A stretch of DNA of 64,000 nt from Chloroflexota bacterium (GCA_029782225.1 JAKOVF010000317.1:16499-80498), one strand, 5' to 3'; counted from the first letter of the stretch, positions 1 to 8,667 are shown. Made by a program: numbers and translations. Notes: generated by a model from the letters alone, not told the origin.

Positions 1-308
1 AGGGCACGCGGAATAAAGCCTTTATTGAAGCGCCAGGGCCATGGAAAGAACTTTGTCGCAATCAGAACAGGTTGTTCGGTTTCTTTCAGAAATTTTCCAA
101 GGAGTCTTTCGGAGCGGCCAGAGCCATAAACCTCTGCTGTATCAATGAAGCGCAGCCCCTGACTGAGGGAAACGTCGAACGCTTCGCGGATATCTTTATC
201 CGTGTGGGTTTCACCATAACTCCACATGACCCTGTCTCCCCACTGCCAGGCACCGAGGCCCATTTCGATGGCGTGCAAGAACCTCGTTTCACTGCTGATT
301 TCGGTCAT
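1..308 (-). CDS. Aldo/keto reductase, N-terminal part (runs off window)
   Basis: The first 102 residues are visible, read leftwards from ATG at 308 with GGAGG seven bases upstream. The protein would be a cytosolic NAD(P)H-dependent oxidoreductase with a TIM-barrel fold. The sequence shows the family pattern: an early GLGAWQWG strand, the active-site segment FIDTAEVYGSGRSER with the catalytic Asp and Tyr, and the ATKFF strand holding the catalytic Lys. The C-terminal two thirds lie outside the window, so substrate and subfamily cannot be judged. It is transcribed divergently from rnc. Confidence 0.88.
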   Translation of the reverse strand, partial: MTEISSETRFLHAIEMGLGAWQWGDRVMWSYGETHTDKDIREAFDVSLSQGLRFIDTAEVYGSGRSERLLGKFLKETEQPVLIATKFFPWPWRFNKGFIPRA

Positions 309-350
309 GAGACCCTCCAGGTTCAGGATGCCTGATTCTATCTTAAAAAT

Positions 351-379
351 TTGCCCGCGCCCTTAATTCAGGTTACAAT
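351..379 (+). promoter_or_regulatory. Probable sigma70-type promoter for rnc
   Basis: TTGCCC at 351-356 and TACAAT at 374-379 are separated by 17 bases, a good housekeeping promoter match. Transcription would start near 386, placing the palindromic element at 414-528 in the untranslated leader of rnc. Confidence 0.5.
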
Positions 380-413
380 CGGCTTCACTAAATTGATTCA
401 GAACTAATGGAAC

Positions 414-528
414 GCAAGACCCCCACCCGGCCTCCCCCAAATCCGAAAGGGAGACTTTGGATGCCAACCCAAATCTCGGTATCGGATTTGGGGGAGGTGG
501 CACGAAGTGACAGAGGGGGTAGGGTCTG
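414..528. repeat. Dispersed palindromic element in the rnc leader
   Basis: The arms CCTCCCCCAAATCCGA (431-446) and TCGGATTTGGGGGAGG (482-497) are perfectly complementary over 16 bp. Weaker outer arms (about 414-430 and 513-528) extend the palindrome. Base composition and arms of the form CCC-rich/GGG-rich resemble other elements at 10585, 20042, 30835 and 38919. It lies between the probable rnc promoter and the probable rnc start, so the transcript would carry a long hairpin. Confidence 0.7.
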
Positions 529-556
529 GCGCTCCCTCAGTTCTGGGGAGGTTCCC

Positions 557-1267
557 GTGGTTTCCAATCTCAATGCGCGGGATGTAGAACCCGCATTTGA
601 CCTGTCCCGCCGGCTGGGTCTGACCTTTTCCAATATTTCCCTGTTGACGCGCGCTCTCACGCACCGTTCCTACGTCAACGAGCATCCTGAGGCAATCGAG
701 GATAATGAGCGTCTCGAATTTCTCGGCGATGCCGTGCTGGATTTCATTGTTGGAGCGTGGGTCTACCATCGCTTCCCTGAAATGCCTGAAGGGGATTTGA
801 CGAAGATGCGCTCTGCTTTGGTCCGAAATGACCAACTTGCAGTCTTCGCCCGGAACATGGATCTGGGACGCGCGATCCGGCTCGGACGAGGGGAGTCGTC
901 TTCCGGCGGCTTTCAGCGTGACAATTTGCTGGGTTCGGCTTTCGAAGCGCTGATCGGCGCCTTGTATTTGGAATCAGGCCTCAGGGCGGTCGAAGCGTTT
1001 GTCAATCCGATGCTGGAAGAAGCTCGGGAATCTGTCCTCGATGCCATCCACGATCCGAAAAGCCAGTTGCAGGAATGGGCACAGTCAGAACGACTGGGCA
1101 CACCGCGCTACAAGACCGTCAATTCGACGGGACCTGACCATGCGCGCATCTTCGAAGTGGAAGTGGAGATCGGCGGCCAGGTGAAGGGACGCGGGGCAGG
1201 CTCGAGCAAGGCCGCTGCCGAACACGCTGCCGCACAGAACGCGCTCGATCAGTTGGATGTGATGTGA
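557..1267 (+). CDS. rnc: Ribonuclease III
   Basis: Double-strand-specific endoribonuclease for rRNA processing and mRNA turnover. I chose the GTG at 557 because GGGGAGG lies about five bases upstream and the protein then has 236 residues, normal for the family. The frame stays open back to 407, but that extension is the translated palindromic element. The signature NERLEFLGDAVL at about residues 49-60 carries the metal-binding acidic residues, and the C-terminal 70 residues form a double-stranded-RNA-binding domain ending in a typical helix with AAAEHAAAQNAL. The downstream neighbour is smc, a common rnc-smc order. The start region can fold (CTCCC 532-536 with GGGAG 546-550), which would cover the ribosome binding site. 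Confidence 0.95.
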   Translation: MVSNLNARDVEPAFDLSRRLGLTFSNISLLTRALTHRSYVNEHPEAIEDNERLEFLGDAVLDFIVGAWVYHRFPEMPEGDLTKMRSALVRNDQLAVFARNMDLGRAIRLGRGESSSGGFQRDNLLGSAFEALIGALYLESGLRAVEAFVNPMLEEARESVLDAIHDPKSQLQEWAQSERLGTPRYKTVNSTGPDHARIFEVEVEIGGQVKGRGAGSSKAAAEHAAAQNALDQLDVM

Positions 1268-1274
1268 ATCCGGC

Positions 1275-1315
1275 GGTCGAGTAGGCCGAATGTTCTTTGA
1301 GGCCTTATCGAGACC
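1275..1315. repeat. Palindromic repeat, GGTCGAGTA/TATCGAGACC family
   Basis: GGTCGAGTAGGCC (1275-1287) faces GGCCTTATCGAGACC (1301-1315). The same end sequences (GGTCTCGATA and TACTCGACC) recur at 61735-61798, so this is a dispersed family. It lies just after the rnc stop and may act as a processing or 3'-end hairpin. Confidence 0.65.
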
Positions 1316-1350
1316 AACACTTACTTACAAATAAAGATTATCCTGAAAAT

Positions 1351-1380
1351 GGTGGTCTCGACGCAAGGCGCTCGACCACC
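1351..1380. repeat. Second palindromic repeat in the rnc-smc gap
   Basis: GGTGGTCTCGACGC (1351-1364) faces CGCTCGACCACC (1369-1380), giving a nearly perfect hairpin with a short loop. It shares GGTCTCGA with the neighbouring element. It ends 17 bases before the smc ATG, where no clear ribosome binding site is visible. Confidence 0.55.
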
Positions 1381-1397
1381 GGGTATAAAAATCATCA

Positions 1398-4300
1398 ATG
1401 CCTCTTCGTCTAAAGTCTCTCGAACTACAAGGATATAAAACTTTTGCCTCGCGAACCGTGTTCGAATTCGCGAGCGGGATCACCGCGATCGTTGGGCCAA
1501 ATGGCTCGGGCAAGTCAAACGTGGCCGATTCGCTGCGCTGGGTGTTGGGCGAGCAGTCCTATGGCCTCCTGCGCGGCAAGAAGACCGAAGACATGATCTT
1601 CTCCGGCTCAGAGCATCGACCGCGGGCCGGCATGGCGCAGGCGACCATCACCTTCGATAACACGGATATGTGGCTGCCCGTGGACTTCTCCGAGGTGGCT
1701 CTGGCGCGGTTCGCACACCGTGATGGGCGCAACGAGTATTTGTTGAACGCGCAGCACGTCCGCTTGCGCGAGATCAACGAGCTTCTGTCGCAGGCTGGCT
1801 TGAGTGAGCGCACGTACACGATCCTCGGCCAGGGCATGGTGGATGCCTCTCTGGCGCTCAAAGCTGACGAACGCCGCCGTCTCTTTGAGGAAGCCGCGGG
1901 CGTGGGACTTTACCGCAGCCGCCGCGAAGAGGCATTGAAACGACTCGAAAATACGGAACGCAACCTCGAACGCGTGCTCGACATCATGGCCGAGTTGGAA
2001 CCGCGCCTGCGCAGTCTGGAGCGTCAGGCCAGGCGTGCCATTGAACATGCGCGCGCACAGGATGAATTGAAGGTCGTGCTGCGTGAGTGGTATGGCTACC
2101 ACTGGCACCGCGCCCAGCGCGAAGTGACAGACATGCATGAGGCTGTCCGTGCCCAGGAGACGCGTGTGGTTGCGGCGCGCGAAGTGCAGGAAAAGGCACA
2201 AGCGGAATATACAAACTTCCGCGAGAGACTCTCCGGATTACGCGCTGAACTAAATACGTATCACCGGCAATCGGCGGAGCTGCATAATCAGAGCGAATCA
2301 ATCTCACGTGAGCTGGCTGTGCTCGAAGAACGCCGCCGCTCTCTGACTGCGGCGCAGGCGACCATCCTTTCGGATCAGGAAGCTGCCATGGACGAGTTGC
2401 GCCTCGCCGGCGAGCGCTTTGCAGAAGCTGAACAGGAAGTGAGCCGTGTTCAATCGGAACACGATGAGGCGAAATCGCAGTTGGTCAATGTGCAAAGCGC
2501 CTTGCAGGCACGTCAGGCGATACGCGGGGAACTCGATGAGCAATTGGCAGGCGCGCGCAGCGAGATCGAATCCCTCAGTCAGCAGCGCGCCGAAACACAG
2601 GCCCGCATTGATGAGTTGAAAGCCCGCCTCGAGTCACAACAGCAGAAGCTGGAACAAACGAAACAGGCGATTTCATTGGCTGAGGCCGCGGCGCAGAAGG
2701 CGCGCGAGCTTTATGAATCCGCACGTAAACAGCGCGAGGGAGCAGATACCGCGCTCAAACAGACGGAAGCAGCGCTGGAAGAAAAAAGAAAAGAGGTGGA
2801 GCGCATCGAAGGGGAGCGTCGCGCAGCCATCGAAACACGCGCGAAACATGAAGCCGAACATTCCCGTTTGAAGGCGGAACTCGAAGTGCTTGAACAGGCA
2901 GAACAATCACTGGCCGGGTATGCCGAAGGTGCGCGTTTCCTGCTGGATGCCGCGCGCAACAATCAACTTAAAGCACGCGGCGCGTTCAGCGCGGCACTGG
3001 ATGTACCGGCGGAGCTTGAGATCGCCATTGCCGCGGCGCTTGGCGATACGCTCGATGCAGTGCTGCTCGACGCAGATGATCTTGAAGATGTCATGCGCGC
3101 CCTCGAGGCCGAGAATGCCGGACGCGCAGCGCTGCTCCCCCTCAATGGCGCTGATCAAAATTCCTTGAACGCGCCATTTGATCCGAACGTTGTAGGCGTT
3201 GCGTGCGATTTGGTGAGCGCGCCGGACGAACTGCAGAACGCCGTGCGGCTGATGCTTGGGCACACGGTCATTGTCCACGACCGCGCGACCGCACGCAGGT
3301 TGATCAAGGATTTGCCGCCTCATGCGCGCGTGGTGACGCTGCGTGGGGAAGTCTTCCGTGGGGACGGCCTGGTCATTGCTGGCAAAACCGCTTCCTCCTC
3401 GACCCTGAGCCGGCCGCGCCAGGAACGAGAGTTGGACTCGGCCCTGACCGGACTCGTCGCGCGGCTCCACGTCTATAACGAGACCGTGGAGCAACTGTCG
3501 AATCAACTGGCAGACGCGAAGCGCGAGCTGTTGCAGGCCGAGATCGAGGCGCGCGAAGCCCGTGTCAGAGTGGGGGAGATCCAGGAGATCGAGCAGCAGG
3601 CCGGCCTGGAGTCTGAATCCGCCCGGCGAGGGTTGGAGTGGCAGAAGAATCAACTGGGTCAGTTGGAAGCTGAGGCGCAGGAAGCTGTTTCCATCCACAC
3701 AAAGTTAACCGAGACTCAAGCCGAGGTCGAAAACAGATCCGCAGAAGCGCAGAGGCAGTTGAAATCTGTCAACGCGAAGCAGGCTGAGATTTCGGTCGAC
3801 GAGCTGCAGGAACAACTGTCATACTGGGGAACGAGGGTTGCGGTTGCAGAACAGAGCGTGGCGTCGATGCTTTCGAGGAAAGAAGAAAGAAGCAGAGAGA
3901 TCACGCGGCTCGACATGCGGCGTGTTGAGCTTGCGTCACGTCTGCGTGAGATCGATGCAACTCTGAGCGTGCTCGACGCAGATAAGAATTCACTGCACGA
4001 ACGCGAAGGCGCCCTGCATGGTGAGATCGAAAAAATGCGGGTGAGGATCGAGCCATCGGAGAAGGATCTGGAAACGGCTGAACAACAGGAAGCTCATTTG
4101 CAGGAGATCGAGGCCAACGCACAGCGCGGGCTGGCACAAGCCGAGCGTCTGCTGGGGCAGGTACAGCTCGATCAAATGCGCAAACAGGAGGCACTGGATA
4201 ACCTGCGCGAGAAGATCAGCGATGACTTCGGCCTGGTGATGTTCAATTACGCCGAGGATGTTTCCGGCCCGGTGCCTCTGCCCATCGAAGGCATGGTGGA

Positions 4301-5000
4301 GCAATTGCCGGTCATTACCGAGCTGGACCCAAAGCTGGAGGAACAACTTGCTCATCACCGCACCCTGCTGCGGCGCATGGGACCAATCAACCCGGAGGCC
4401 AAGACGGAGTTTGACCAGGAAACGCAGCGATACGAGTTCATGAAGACTCAGGTCGATGATCTGCACAAGGCCGAGGAAGATTTGAAGAAGGTGATCGCCG
4501 AACTGGATGAGGTCACCAAGCAGGAATTCTCACGCACGTTCGATGCCGTGGACAAGGAATTCCGCCAGACGTTCGTCCGTCTTTTTGGCGGCGGCTCGGC
4601 GCGGCTCTCGTTGACCGACCCGGAAAATCTGGTGGAGACCGGTATCGAGATCGAGGCGCGTTTGCCGGGTCGGCGTGAACAGGGACTGGCGCTGCTCTCC
4701 GGCGGAGAAAGAAGTTTGACAGCCATTGCGCTGGTCTTTGCCCTGCTGAAGGTCTCGCCCACGCCGGTCTGCGTGATGGACGAAGTGGACGCCATGCTCG
4801 ACGAGGCCAACGTGGGCCGCTTCCGTGACCTGCTTGTGGACTTGAGCAAGGACACGCAGTTCATCATCATCACGCACAACCGCAACACCGTACAGGCGGC
4901 GGACGTGATCTACGGCATTACGATGGGACGCGACTCGGCCAGTCAGATGATCAGTCTGCGGCTGGACCAGGTGACGGACGAGATGCTGGCGAGAAGTTAG
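1398..5000 (+). CDS. smc: Chromosome partition protein SMC
   Basis: ATP-driven DNA-loop-forming ATPase of the bacterial condensin complex, acting with ScpA and ScpB, which are not in this window. At 1200 residues it has normal length. The Walker A motif GPNGSGKS is at residues 33-40. Long coiled coils flank a hinge at roughly residues 508-668, and the C-terminal head holds the ABC signature LSGGERSLTAIAL near residue 1100 followed by Walker B (VCVMDEVDAML). It follows rnc after 130 bp holding two palindromes. No strong Shine-Dalgarno is visible, but the N-terminus MPLRLKSLELQGYKTF is typical, so the start is secure. Confidence 0.97.
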   Translation: MPLRLKSLELQGYKTFASRTVFEFASGITAIVGPNGSGKSNVADSLRWVLGEQSYGLLRGKKTEDMIFSGSEHRPRAGMAQATITFDNTDMWLPVDFSEVALARFAHRDGRNEYLLNAQHVRLREINELLSQAGLSERTYTILGQGMVDASLALKADERRRLFEEAAGVGLYRSRREEALKRLENTERNLERVLDIMAELEPRLRSLERQARRAIEHARAQDELKVVLREWYGYHWHRAQREVTDMHEAVRAQETRVVAAREVQEKAQAEYTNFRERLSGLRAELNTYHRQSAELHNQSESISRELAVLEERRRSLTAAQATILSDQEAAMDELRLAGERFAEAEQEVSRVQSEHDEAKSQLVNVQSALQARQAIRGELDEQLAGARSEIESLSQQRAETQARIDELKARLESQQQKLEQTKQAISLAEAAAQKARELYESARKQREGADTALKQTEAALEEKRKEVERIEGERRAAIETRAKHEAEHSRLKAELEVLEQAEQSLAGYAEGARFLLDAARNNQLKARGAFSAALDVPAELEIAIAAALGDTLDAVLLDADDLEDVMRALEAENAGRAALLPLNGADQNSLNAPFDPNVVGVACDLVSAPDELQNAVRLMLGHTVIVHDRATARRLIKDLPPHARVVTLRGEVFRGDGLVIAGKTASSSTLSRPRQERELDSALTGLVARLHVYNETVEQLSNQLADAKRELLQAEIEAREARVRVGEIQEIEQQAGLESESARRGLEWQKNQLGQLEAEAQEAVSIHTKLTETQAEVENRSAEAQRQLKSVNAKQAEISVDELQEQLSYWGTRVAVAEQSVASMLSRKEERSREITRLDMRRVELASRLREIDATLSVLDADKNSLHEREGALHGEIEKMRVRIEPSEKDLETAEQQEAHLQEIEANAQRGLAQAERLLGQVQLDQMRKQEALDNLREKISDDFGLVMFNYAEDVSGPVPLPIEGMVEQLPVITELDPKLEEQLAHHRTLLRRMGPINPEAKTEFDQETQRYEFMKTQVDDLHKAEEDLKKVIAELDEVTKQEFSRTFDAVDKEFRQTFVRLFGGGSARLSLTDPENLVETGIEIEARLPGRREQGLALLSGGERSLTAIALVFALLKVSPTPVCVMDEVDAMLDEANVGRFRDLLVDLSKDTQFIIITHNRNTVQAADVIYGITMGRDSASQMISLRLDQVTDEMLARS

Positions 5001-5031
5001 CTATTAGCGGTCAGCAATTAGCTGTTTGCTG
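4997..5031. repeat. Degenerate short tandem array (TTAGCTA/TCAGCAA type)
   Basis: Successive units TTAGCTA, TTAGCGG, TCAGCAA, TTAGCTG and TTTGCTG form a degenerate heptad array that begins in the smc stop codon. Similar degenerate arrays with other unit sequences occur at 39348, 40118 and 40688. Confidence 0.5.
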
Positions 5032-5158
5032 TGGAGCGTTGTCCGGGAGGATGGCGCTCTTTGTTTTTAAGAGACAGGTGTCGGAGATTCGTTATCCGGT
5101 TGCTTGGAGGAGGACGGGATCGTATAGTTGTTGTGAAGAATATAGGGAGTTGTACAGC

Positions 5159-5584
5159 TCATTGCTCGCGCTCTTTTGACATATTCAACCTCGCAGCATC
5201 GAGAATGAGTGCCTTCAGCGCTGTCTCATCGACAGCCTCGCCTTCGTAGAAGTCAATGGCACGAACCGTTTTGCTATCCAGGCGCGTATTGAAGAGCTTC
5301 TTCGGATCCTTCATCCGTGCTCCTTTGGGGAACGTTAGCCGCACGGCGCTCTTGAGCGTGTCTGCTACGCATATGATGCCATCATGCGACCAAACGGGGA
5401 CTCCCGAGGGTCTGGAGGGTTTCTTCCATTTCACTTCTTCGACCACAGCCGCGTCGGCCTTCTTGATCAGAGCGCGCAGCTGTGATAATTTCTTGCCCCG
5501 CCAGTCACCAGGCTCCTGGATGATGGCATCTATCTGTTGAGATGCGGACTTTTCTTTCGGGGAAGGTTTTGTGCTTGCTTTCAT
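5159..5584 (-). CDS. DUF1801 (YdhG/YjbR-like) domain protein
   Basis: Small cytosolic protein of the DUF1801 type, related to the frataxin-like fold of YdhG; the biochemical role is not established. Visible family features are the N-terminal helix with an ID-x-x-I pattern, the WKKPS segment, the GVPVWSHDGIICV strand and the KSAVRLTFPKGA strand. I prefer ATG 5584 (141 residues) because families of this type start shortly before the basic Ser/Lys-rich segment; a GTG at 5623 would add 13 residues. Neither start has a strong ribosome binding site. It is the third gene of a co-directional set with the genes at 5633 and 6186. Confidence 0.8.
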   Translation of the reverse strand: MKASTKPSPKEKSASQQIDAIIQEPGDWRGKKLSQLRALIKKADAAVVEEVKWKKPSRPSGVPVWSHDGIICVADTLKSAVRLTFPKGARMKDPKKLFNTRLDSKTVRAIDFYEGEAVDETALKALILDAARLNMSKEREQ

Positions 5585-5632
5585 TCTCAACTCACTGCTT
5601 TCTTCTCTACATGAAAAATCCACTGGACATCT

Positions 5633-6175
5633 TTACTTCCTTGTCTGCGTCGGCTCAATGAGCATTCCATTTTTCGAGACCGCGGGTTCGGTGCATAGGT
5701 TTCGATTAAAGCAACATGGTCTTCGTTCGCCGGACCTGAGCTTCGACATTGCCACTTCGATGCGACGGCTGCGCGTTTCCTGGTTGTTGGTCGCACGTAT
5801 CCAGCGGAGCCAGTCCCAGTGTGCCATCGCTGTGATTTTCACCCACAGGGCGTTCGCCTGCGGATCGGACGCTAGAGCCTTGTTCAAATCCGCTGGCACA
5901 TCGGGCTCTGGCCACTCTTTAGACGGCTCAACCGTCAACGTTACCGCACCGCCTGCGTCTATGCCCGTCGCTTCACGCAGGGCAGCGTCGACCCTAAACC
6001 AGTGACTTCCCATGCCGTCCGGTTCGAGCACAATTCTAGAACGGAACCCATTAATAGTTCCTTCGACCAATGCCATACCACGCGATGGAAGCTTTGCGCT
6101 CGCGCGCTCGGGCAGCCTAAGAATGGTCCAGCCGCCGATTTTAAGCGGTGTAGTTTCAAATCGGATTGTCGACAT
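5633..6175 (-). CDS. DUF1905 / YdeI-OmdA family protein
   Basis: This 180-residue protein has two parts. Residues 1-85 form a DUF1905-like beta-barrel, with the strands SRGMALVEGTING and GSHWFRVDAALREATG. Residues 85-150 resemble the OmdA (YdeI/OmpD-associated) helical domain, with the motif PADLNKAL and the segment WDWLRWIRATNNQETR. The family has been linked to bacteriocin protection in some species, but no activity is proven here. The last 30 residues, Cys- and Arg-containing, do not look like the family and may be divergent. It lies 10 bp downstream of the gene at 6186 and is probably co-transcribed. Confidence 0.8.
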   Translation of the reverse strand: MSTIRFETTPLKIGGWTILRLPERASAKLPSRGMALVEGTINGFRSRIVLEPDGMGSHWFRVDAALREATGIDAGGAVTLTVEPSKEWPEPDVPADLNKALASDPQANALWVKITAMAHWDWLRWIRATNNQETRSRRIEVAMSKLRSGERRPCCFNRNLCTEPAVSKNGMLIEPTQTRK

Positions 6176-6185
6176 TCTCTGTTCT

Positions 6186-6656
6186 TTAGCTTACCGATTT
6201 CTTCACGAGCGCGGCGATCTTTGCCTCTTCAGCGTCGGTCAACTTGATCAGGGCAAAACTGGCTGCCCACATATTACCTTCGTCTAGTTTCGCATCAGGC
6301 TGGAAGCCGAACGTTGCGTACCTCACGTTGAACTTGCTCGCAGCTTGAAAGAAGCAAATGACCTTGCCATCCTTGTCCGCATATGCCGGCATTCCGTACC
6401 AGGTTTTCGGCGAGAGGCTCGGCGCGTTGGCCTTGACGATCTCATGGATCCGTTTGGCCATGGTTTGATCGGATGCCTTCATCTCGGCGATCTTTTCAAA
6501 CACGGCTTGTTCTGCCTCTTCCTTGCTCGCAGCCGCCTTCCTCTCTTTGAGGGTTTCCTTCATGGCCGCTATTTCTTCAGCCGATAATCCTTGGTTCGCC
6601 TTGCTGCTTGTCGTGGTGCGCTTGGCAGACTTTTTCGTATCTGACTTTGGGCTCAT
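6186..6656 (-). CDS. DUF1801 (iron-chaperone-like) protein
   Basis: A 156-residue protein with a Lys/Ser/Thr-rich leader (residues 1-25), a charged helix (about 25-60) and a C-terminal DUF1801 fold seen in [38 protein letters not shown] and the final helix with [22 protein letters not shown] lies six bases before ATG 6656. It is the promoter-proximal gene of the set reading leftwards and faces the MarR gene across 107 bp, so it is the likely main target of that repressor. Function within the cell is unknown. Confidence 0.82.
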   Translation of the reverse strand: MSPKSDTKKSAKRTTTSSKANQGLSAEEIAAMKETLKERKAAASKEEAEQAVFEKIAEMKASDQTMAKRIHEIVKANAPSLSPKTWYGMPAYADKDGKVICFFQAASKFNVRYATFGFQPDAKLDEGNMWAASFALIKLTDAEEAKIAALVKKSVS

Positions 6657-6694
6657 GGAAATCTCCTTATCTAATTTGGGGTTGTTTTGACACC

Positions 6695-6753
6695 TTGCCT
6701 ATAAACAAATTTACCTTTATAATAAAGATACTTGAAAACAAAGATAATGTCAA
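6695..6753. promoter_or_regulatory. Divergent promoters with palindromic operator (marR / DUF1801)
   Basis: Rightward: TTGCCT (6695-6700), 17-bp spacer, TATAAT (6718-6723). Leftward: TTGACA (complement of 6748-6753), 17-bp spacer, TATCTT (complement of 6725-6730). The palindrome CTTTAT-A-ATAAAG at 6715-6727, extended by TA/TA two bases outside, covers the rightward -10 and overlaps the leftward -10. This is the layout expected of a MarR-type operator repressing both directions. The operator role is inferred. Confidence 0.6.
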
Positions 6754-6763
6754 GGGTATCTCT

Positions 6764-7231
6764 ATGACAAACTTCACAAAGGCAGACTTGAAGAAACGAG
6801 CCCTGATGGCAGTAAGGGATTATGGCGTTAATTTGACGCAGTTCCGAAACGCCATAAGTGAATGGGCAGGACTCAACGTAACCGACATGGAATGTCTCAG
6901 GCTTCTATTTCAAAAAGGCATTGCCACACCATCTGAACTTGCCAGGCATACGGGTCTTACTTCTGGTGCAACCACTGCCATGCTTGATCGGCTCGAAAAG
7001 GCCGGATTAATTGAGCGCCGACCCAATCCCGATGATCGCCGCGGGACCCTGATCGCTCCTGCAAAATCGGGTGCCGAAAAAGCTGCTTCATGGTTTGAAT
7101 CGGCGAGAAAGGCACAGGACGAATTGATTTCAAGTTACTCGGAAAGTGAACTTGAAATCATTGCTGATGTCTTTGAACGATTTACAAAACTATGGGATCG
7201 GGAACGCGAGAAGATACAAAAAAATCCGTAG
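6764..7231 (+). CDS. MarR family transcriptional regulator
   Basis: Dimeric winged-helix repressor, usually released by small phenolic or oxidant signals. The 155-residue form from ATG 6764 is the family length; the frame extends upstream to 6608 but that part covers the promoter. The winged helix is seen in TPSELARHTGLTSGATTAMLDRLEKAGLIERR (helix-turn-helix plus recognition helix) followed by the wing PNPDDRRGTLI, the most conserved part of MarR proteins. N- and C-terminal helices form the dimer arms. It is divergent from the DUF1801/DUF1905 genes and likely autoregulated through the palindrome at 6715-6727. The inducer is unknown. Confidence 0.93.
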   Translation: MTNFTKADLKKRALMAVRDYGVNLTQFRNAISEWAGLNVTDMECLRLLFQKGIATPSELARHTGLTSGATTAMLDRLEKAGLIERRPNPDDRRGTLIAPAKSGAEKAASWFESARKAQDELISSYSESELEIIADVFERFTKLWDREREKIQKNP

Positions 7232-7243
7232 AAGCGGATCGCG

Positions 7244-7339
7244 TCACATCATTATCCATTTCTTGAAGAGAGAAACGCAGGAGTTCCTCGCTTCTTCCGC
7301 CTGTGTATCAAACCATAAGAACGGGGTGACCGTTTTCAT
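7244..7339 (-). pseudogene. Truncated VOC/PhnB-like gene fragment
   Basis: ATG 7339 is preceded by AAAAGGAG inside the last codons of the upstream glycosylase gene, so translation would be coupled. The 31-residue product begins MKTVTPFLWFDTQAEEA, the usual N-terminus of PhnB-like vicinal-oxygen-chelate proteins, and then stops. The rest of the domain (normally about 150 residues) is absent; the fragment ends 12 bp from the MarR stop, so a deletion joined the two. Confidence 0.6.
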
Positions 7340-7341
7340 GT

Positions 7342-8667
7342 CTAAAGTCTCCTTTTGTTTTTTGGTGTTGTCTCGCCCCGCCCCCCGGGGATAAAATTGC
7401 CTGCGCGTTGACGCAGCAGCGGCTCCGAAATCGCCTTTACATCCAATTTGCGGGCTCCAAGAAACGTGACGAACCGACCAAACCCGCGCGCCAGAGCCTC
7501 CGCGAATGACTCGTCTTTGCCCAAAACCTTCTCCTCCAACCACAAACCCAGAATGACAAATGTATTTGTCGTACGGTCGAATTTGCTGTCAAAACGCGCG
7601 ACGAGCCGGTCACCCCACAGGATCGGCACCGTGTAATAGCCGAACTTGCGCTGATGCCCGGGCTTGTAGACCTCCCACACATAGTCGAAGCCGAACAAAG
7701 TCTTGGCCCGTCCGCGTGCGATGACGTGATCAAGCGGCGCGAGGAAGACGACCTCTTCGGTGGTGGTTGTTTCCAATGGCGCCCATGCCTTCGGTATGCG
7801 CCCGGCGCTCAGATCGCGCAGCAGCCTGGCATCGCTTCCGAGCGCGTAGTGCACCGCTTTCCAGCCTTCCACCTCCACCTCGATCAGTTCGCCGTCAGCC
7901 AGCATCGTCTCAAGCATTTTCTTTGCCGCGCGGTCAGGCTCGCCGCGGCCGTGATATGAATCGGCTGTACGGTTAATCCGTGACAGGCCGCCGAAGCTGA
8001 CTTCCTTTTTTACGAGGAAACGATCCGCCTGCTCTTCACTGCTCTCGCGGATCAGGTGCGCAGGTGCAACCTTTTCCGTAAGGGCATAGGCACGCTCGAA
8101 GCGGTCGCGGTGATGCGTCATCACGTCGCCGGTGCGCCACAGATAATACAGGGCCAGCGCGCTGTCCTTGCGGCCGCGATAATTTTGCGTTCGTGTGCGC
8201 GTCGCCACACCTGTACTGCGCGCAGGCACAAGTGTCTCGACGTCACGGTTGCTCACGACGCCGCGCTCCTGCAATATGACCCGCATTTCGCTGATCGCAT
8301 CGGCAAGTTCGCGGGCCATGCTGCGAATTCGTGAGTCGCCGTAGCCGCCGTCACGCTCACGGTGCATGATCACGCGCCAGTGTGGCAGTTCGTCCATTGG
8401 CCGGACGGCAAGCCAGCCGCCCCAGTCGAAGAACTTGCGCTGCCTGTAAGTCAGGTCCTCCCACATGCCGGGTGTGTAATCGAGCACGCGGCTGTGCAGC
8501 GCGATGTCCTGGCTGCGAGCTATGATCTGCAGCGGGTCCAGTTGGAGGTACTCCATCGCCCGCATGGCTTTCTCCGTGCCCCTGAGGCCGCGCCAACGCC
8601 GCCCGGGCCACAGGCCCTGCTTGCCAAGGATGAAACGTCGGGCTGTTTCGATGTCAATGCTCAGCAT
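7342..8667 (-). CDS. YcaQ/AlkX-type DNA glycosylase (HTH_42 winged-helix family)
   Basis: 441 residues, the usual size for this family, whose characterised members unhook interstrand DNA crosslinks. The protein consists of tandem winged-helix domains. The N-terminal helix segment LQLDPLQIIARSQDI contains QLD, matching the catalytic QxD motif of the YcaQ subgroup (AlkZ antibiotic-resistance members carry QxQ). Further family segments are the WGGWLAVRPMDELPHWR region and FLAPLDHVIARGRAKTLFGFDYVWEVYKP near residue 320. The last residues (NFIPGGRGETTPKNKRRL) contain the ribosome binding site of the truncated VOC gene. It is probably cytosolic DNA repair; the subgroup call rests on one motif. Confidence 0.85.
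   Translation of the reverse strand: MLSIDIETARRFILGKQGLWPGRRWRGLRGTEKAMRAMEYLQLDPLQIIARSQDIALHSRVLDYTPGMWEDLTYRQRKFFDWGGWLAVRPMDELPHWRVIMHRERDGGYGDSRIRSMARELADAISEMRVILQERGVVSNRDVETLVPARSTGVATRTRTQNYRGRKDSALALYYLWRTGDVMTHHRDRFERAYALTEKVAPAHLIRESSEEQADRFLVKKEVSFGGLSRINRTADSYHGRGEPDRAAKKMLETMLADGELIEVEVEGWKAVHYALGSDARLLRDLSAGRIPKAWAPLETTTTEEVVFLAPLDHVIARGRAKTLFGFDYVWEVYKPGHQRKFGYYTVPILWGDRLVARFDSKFDRTTNTFVILGLWLEEKVLGKDESFAEALARGFGRFVTFLGARKLDVKAISEPLLRQRAGNFIPGGRGETTPKNKRRL

Noticed and set aside
407..556. N-terminal extension of RNase III
   Set aside because: The 50 codons consist of the palindromic element, and a well-spaced ribosome binding site lies just before GTG 557.
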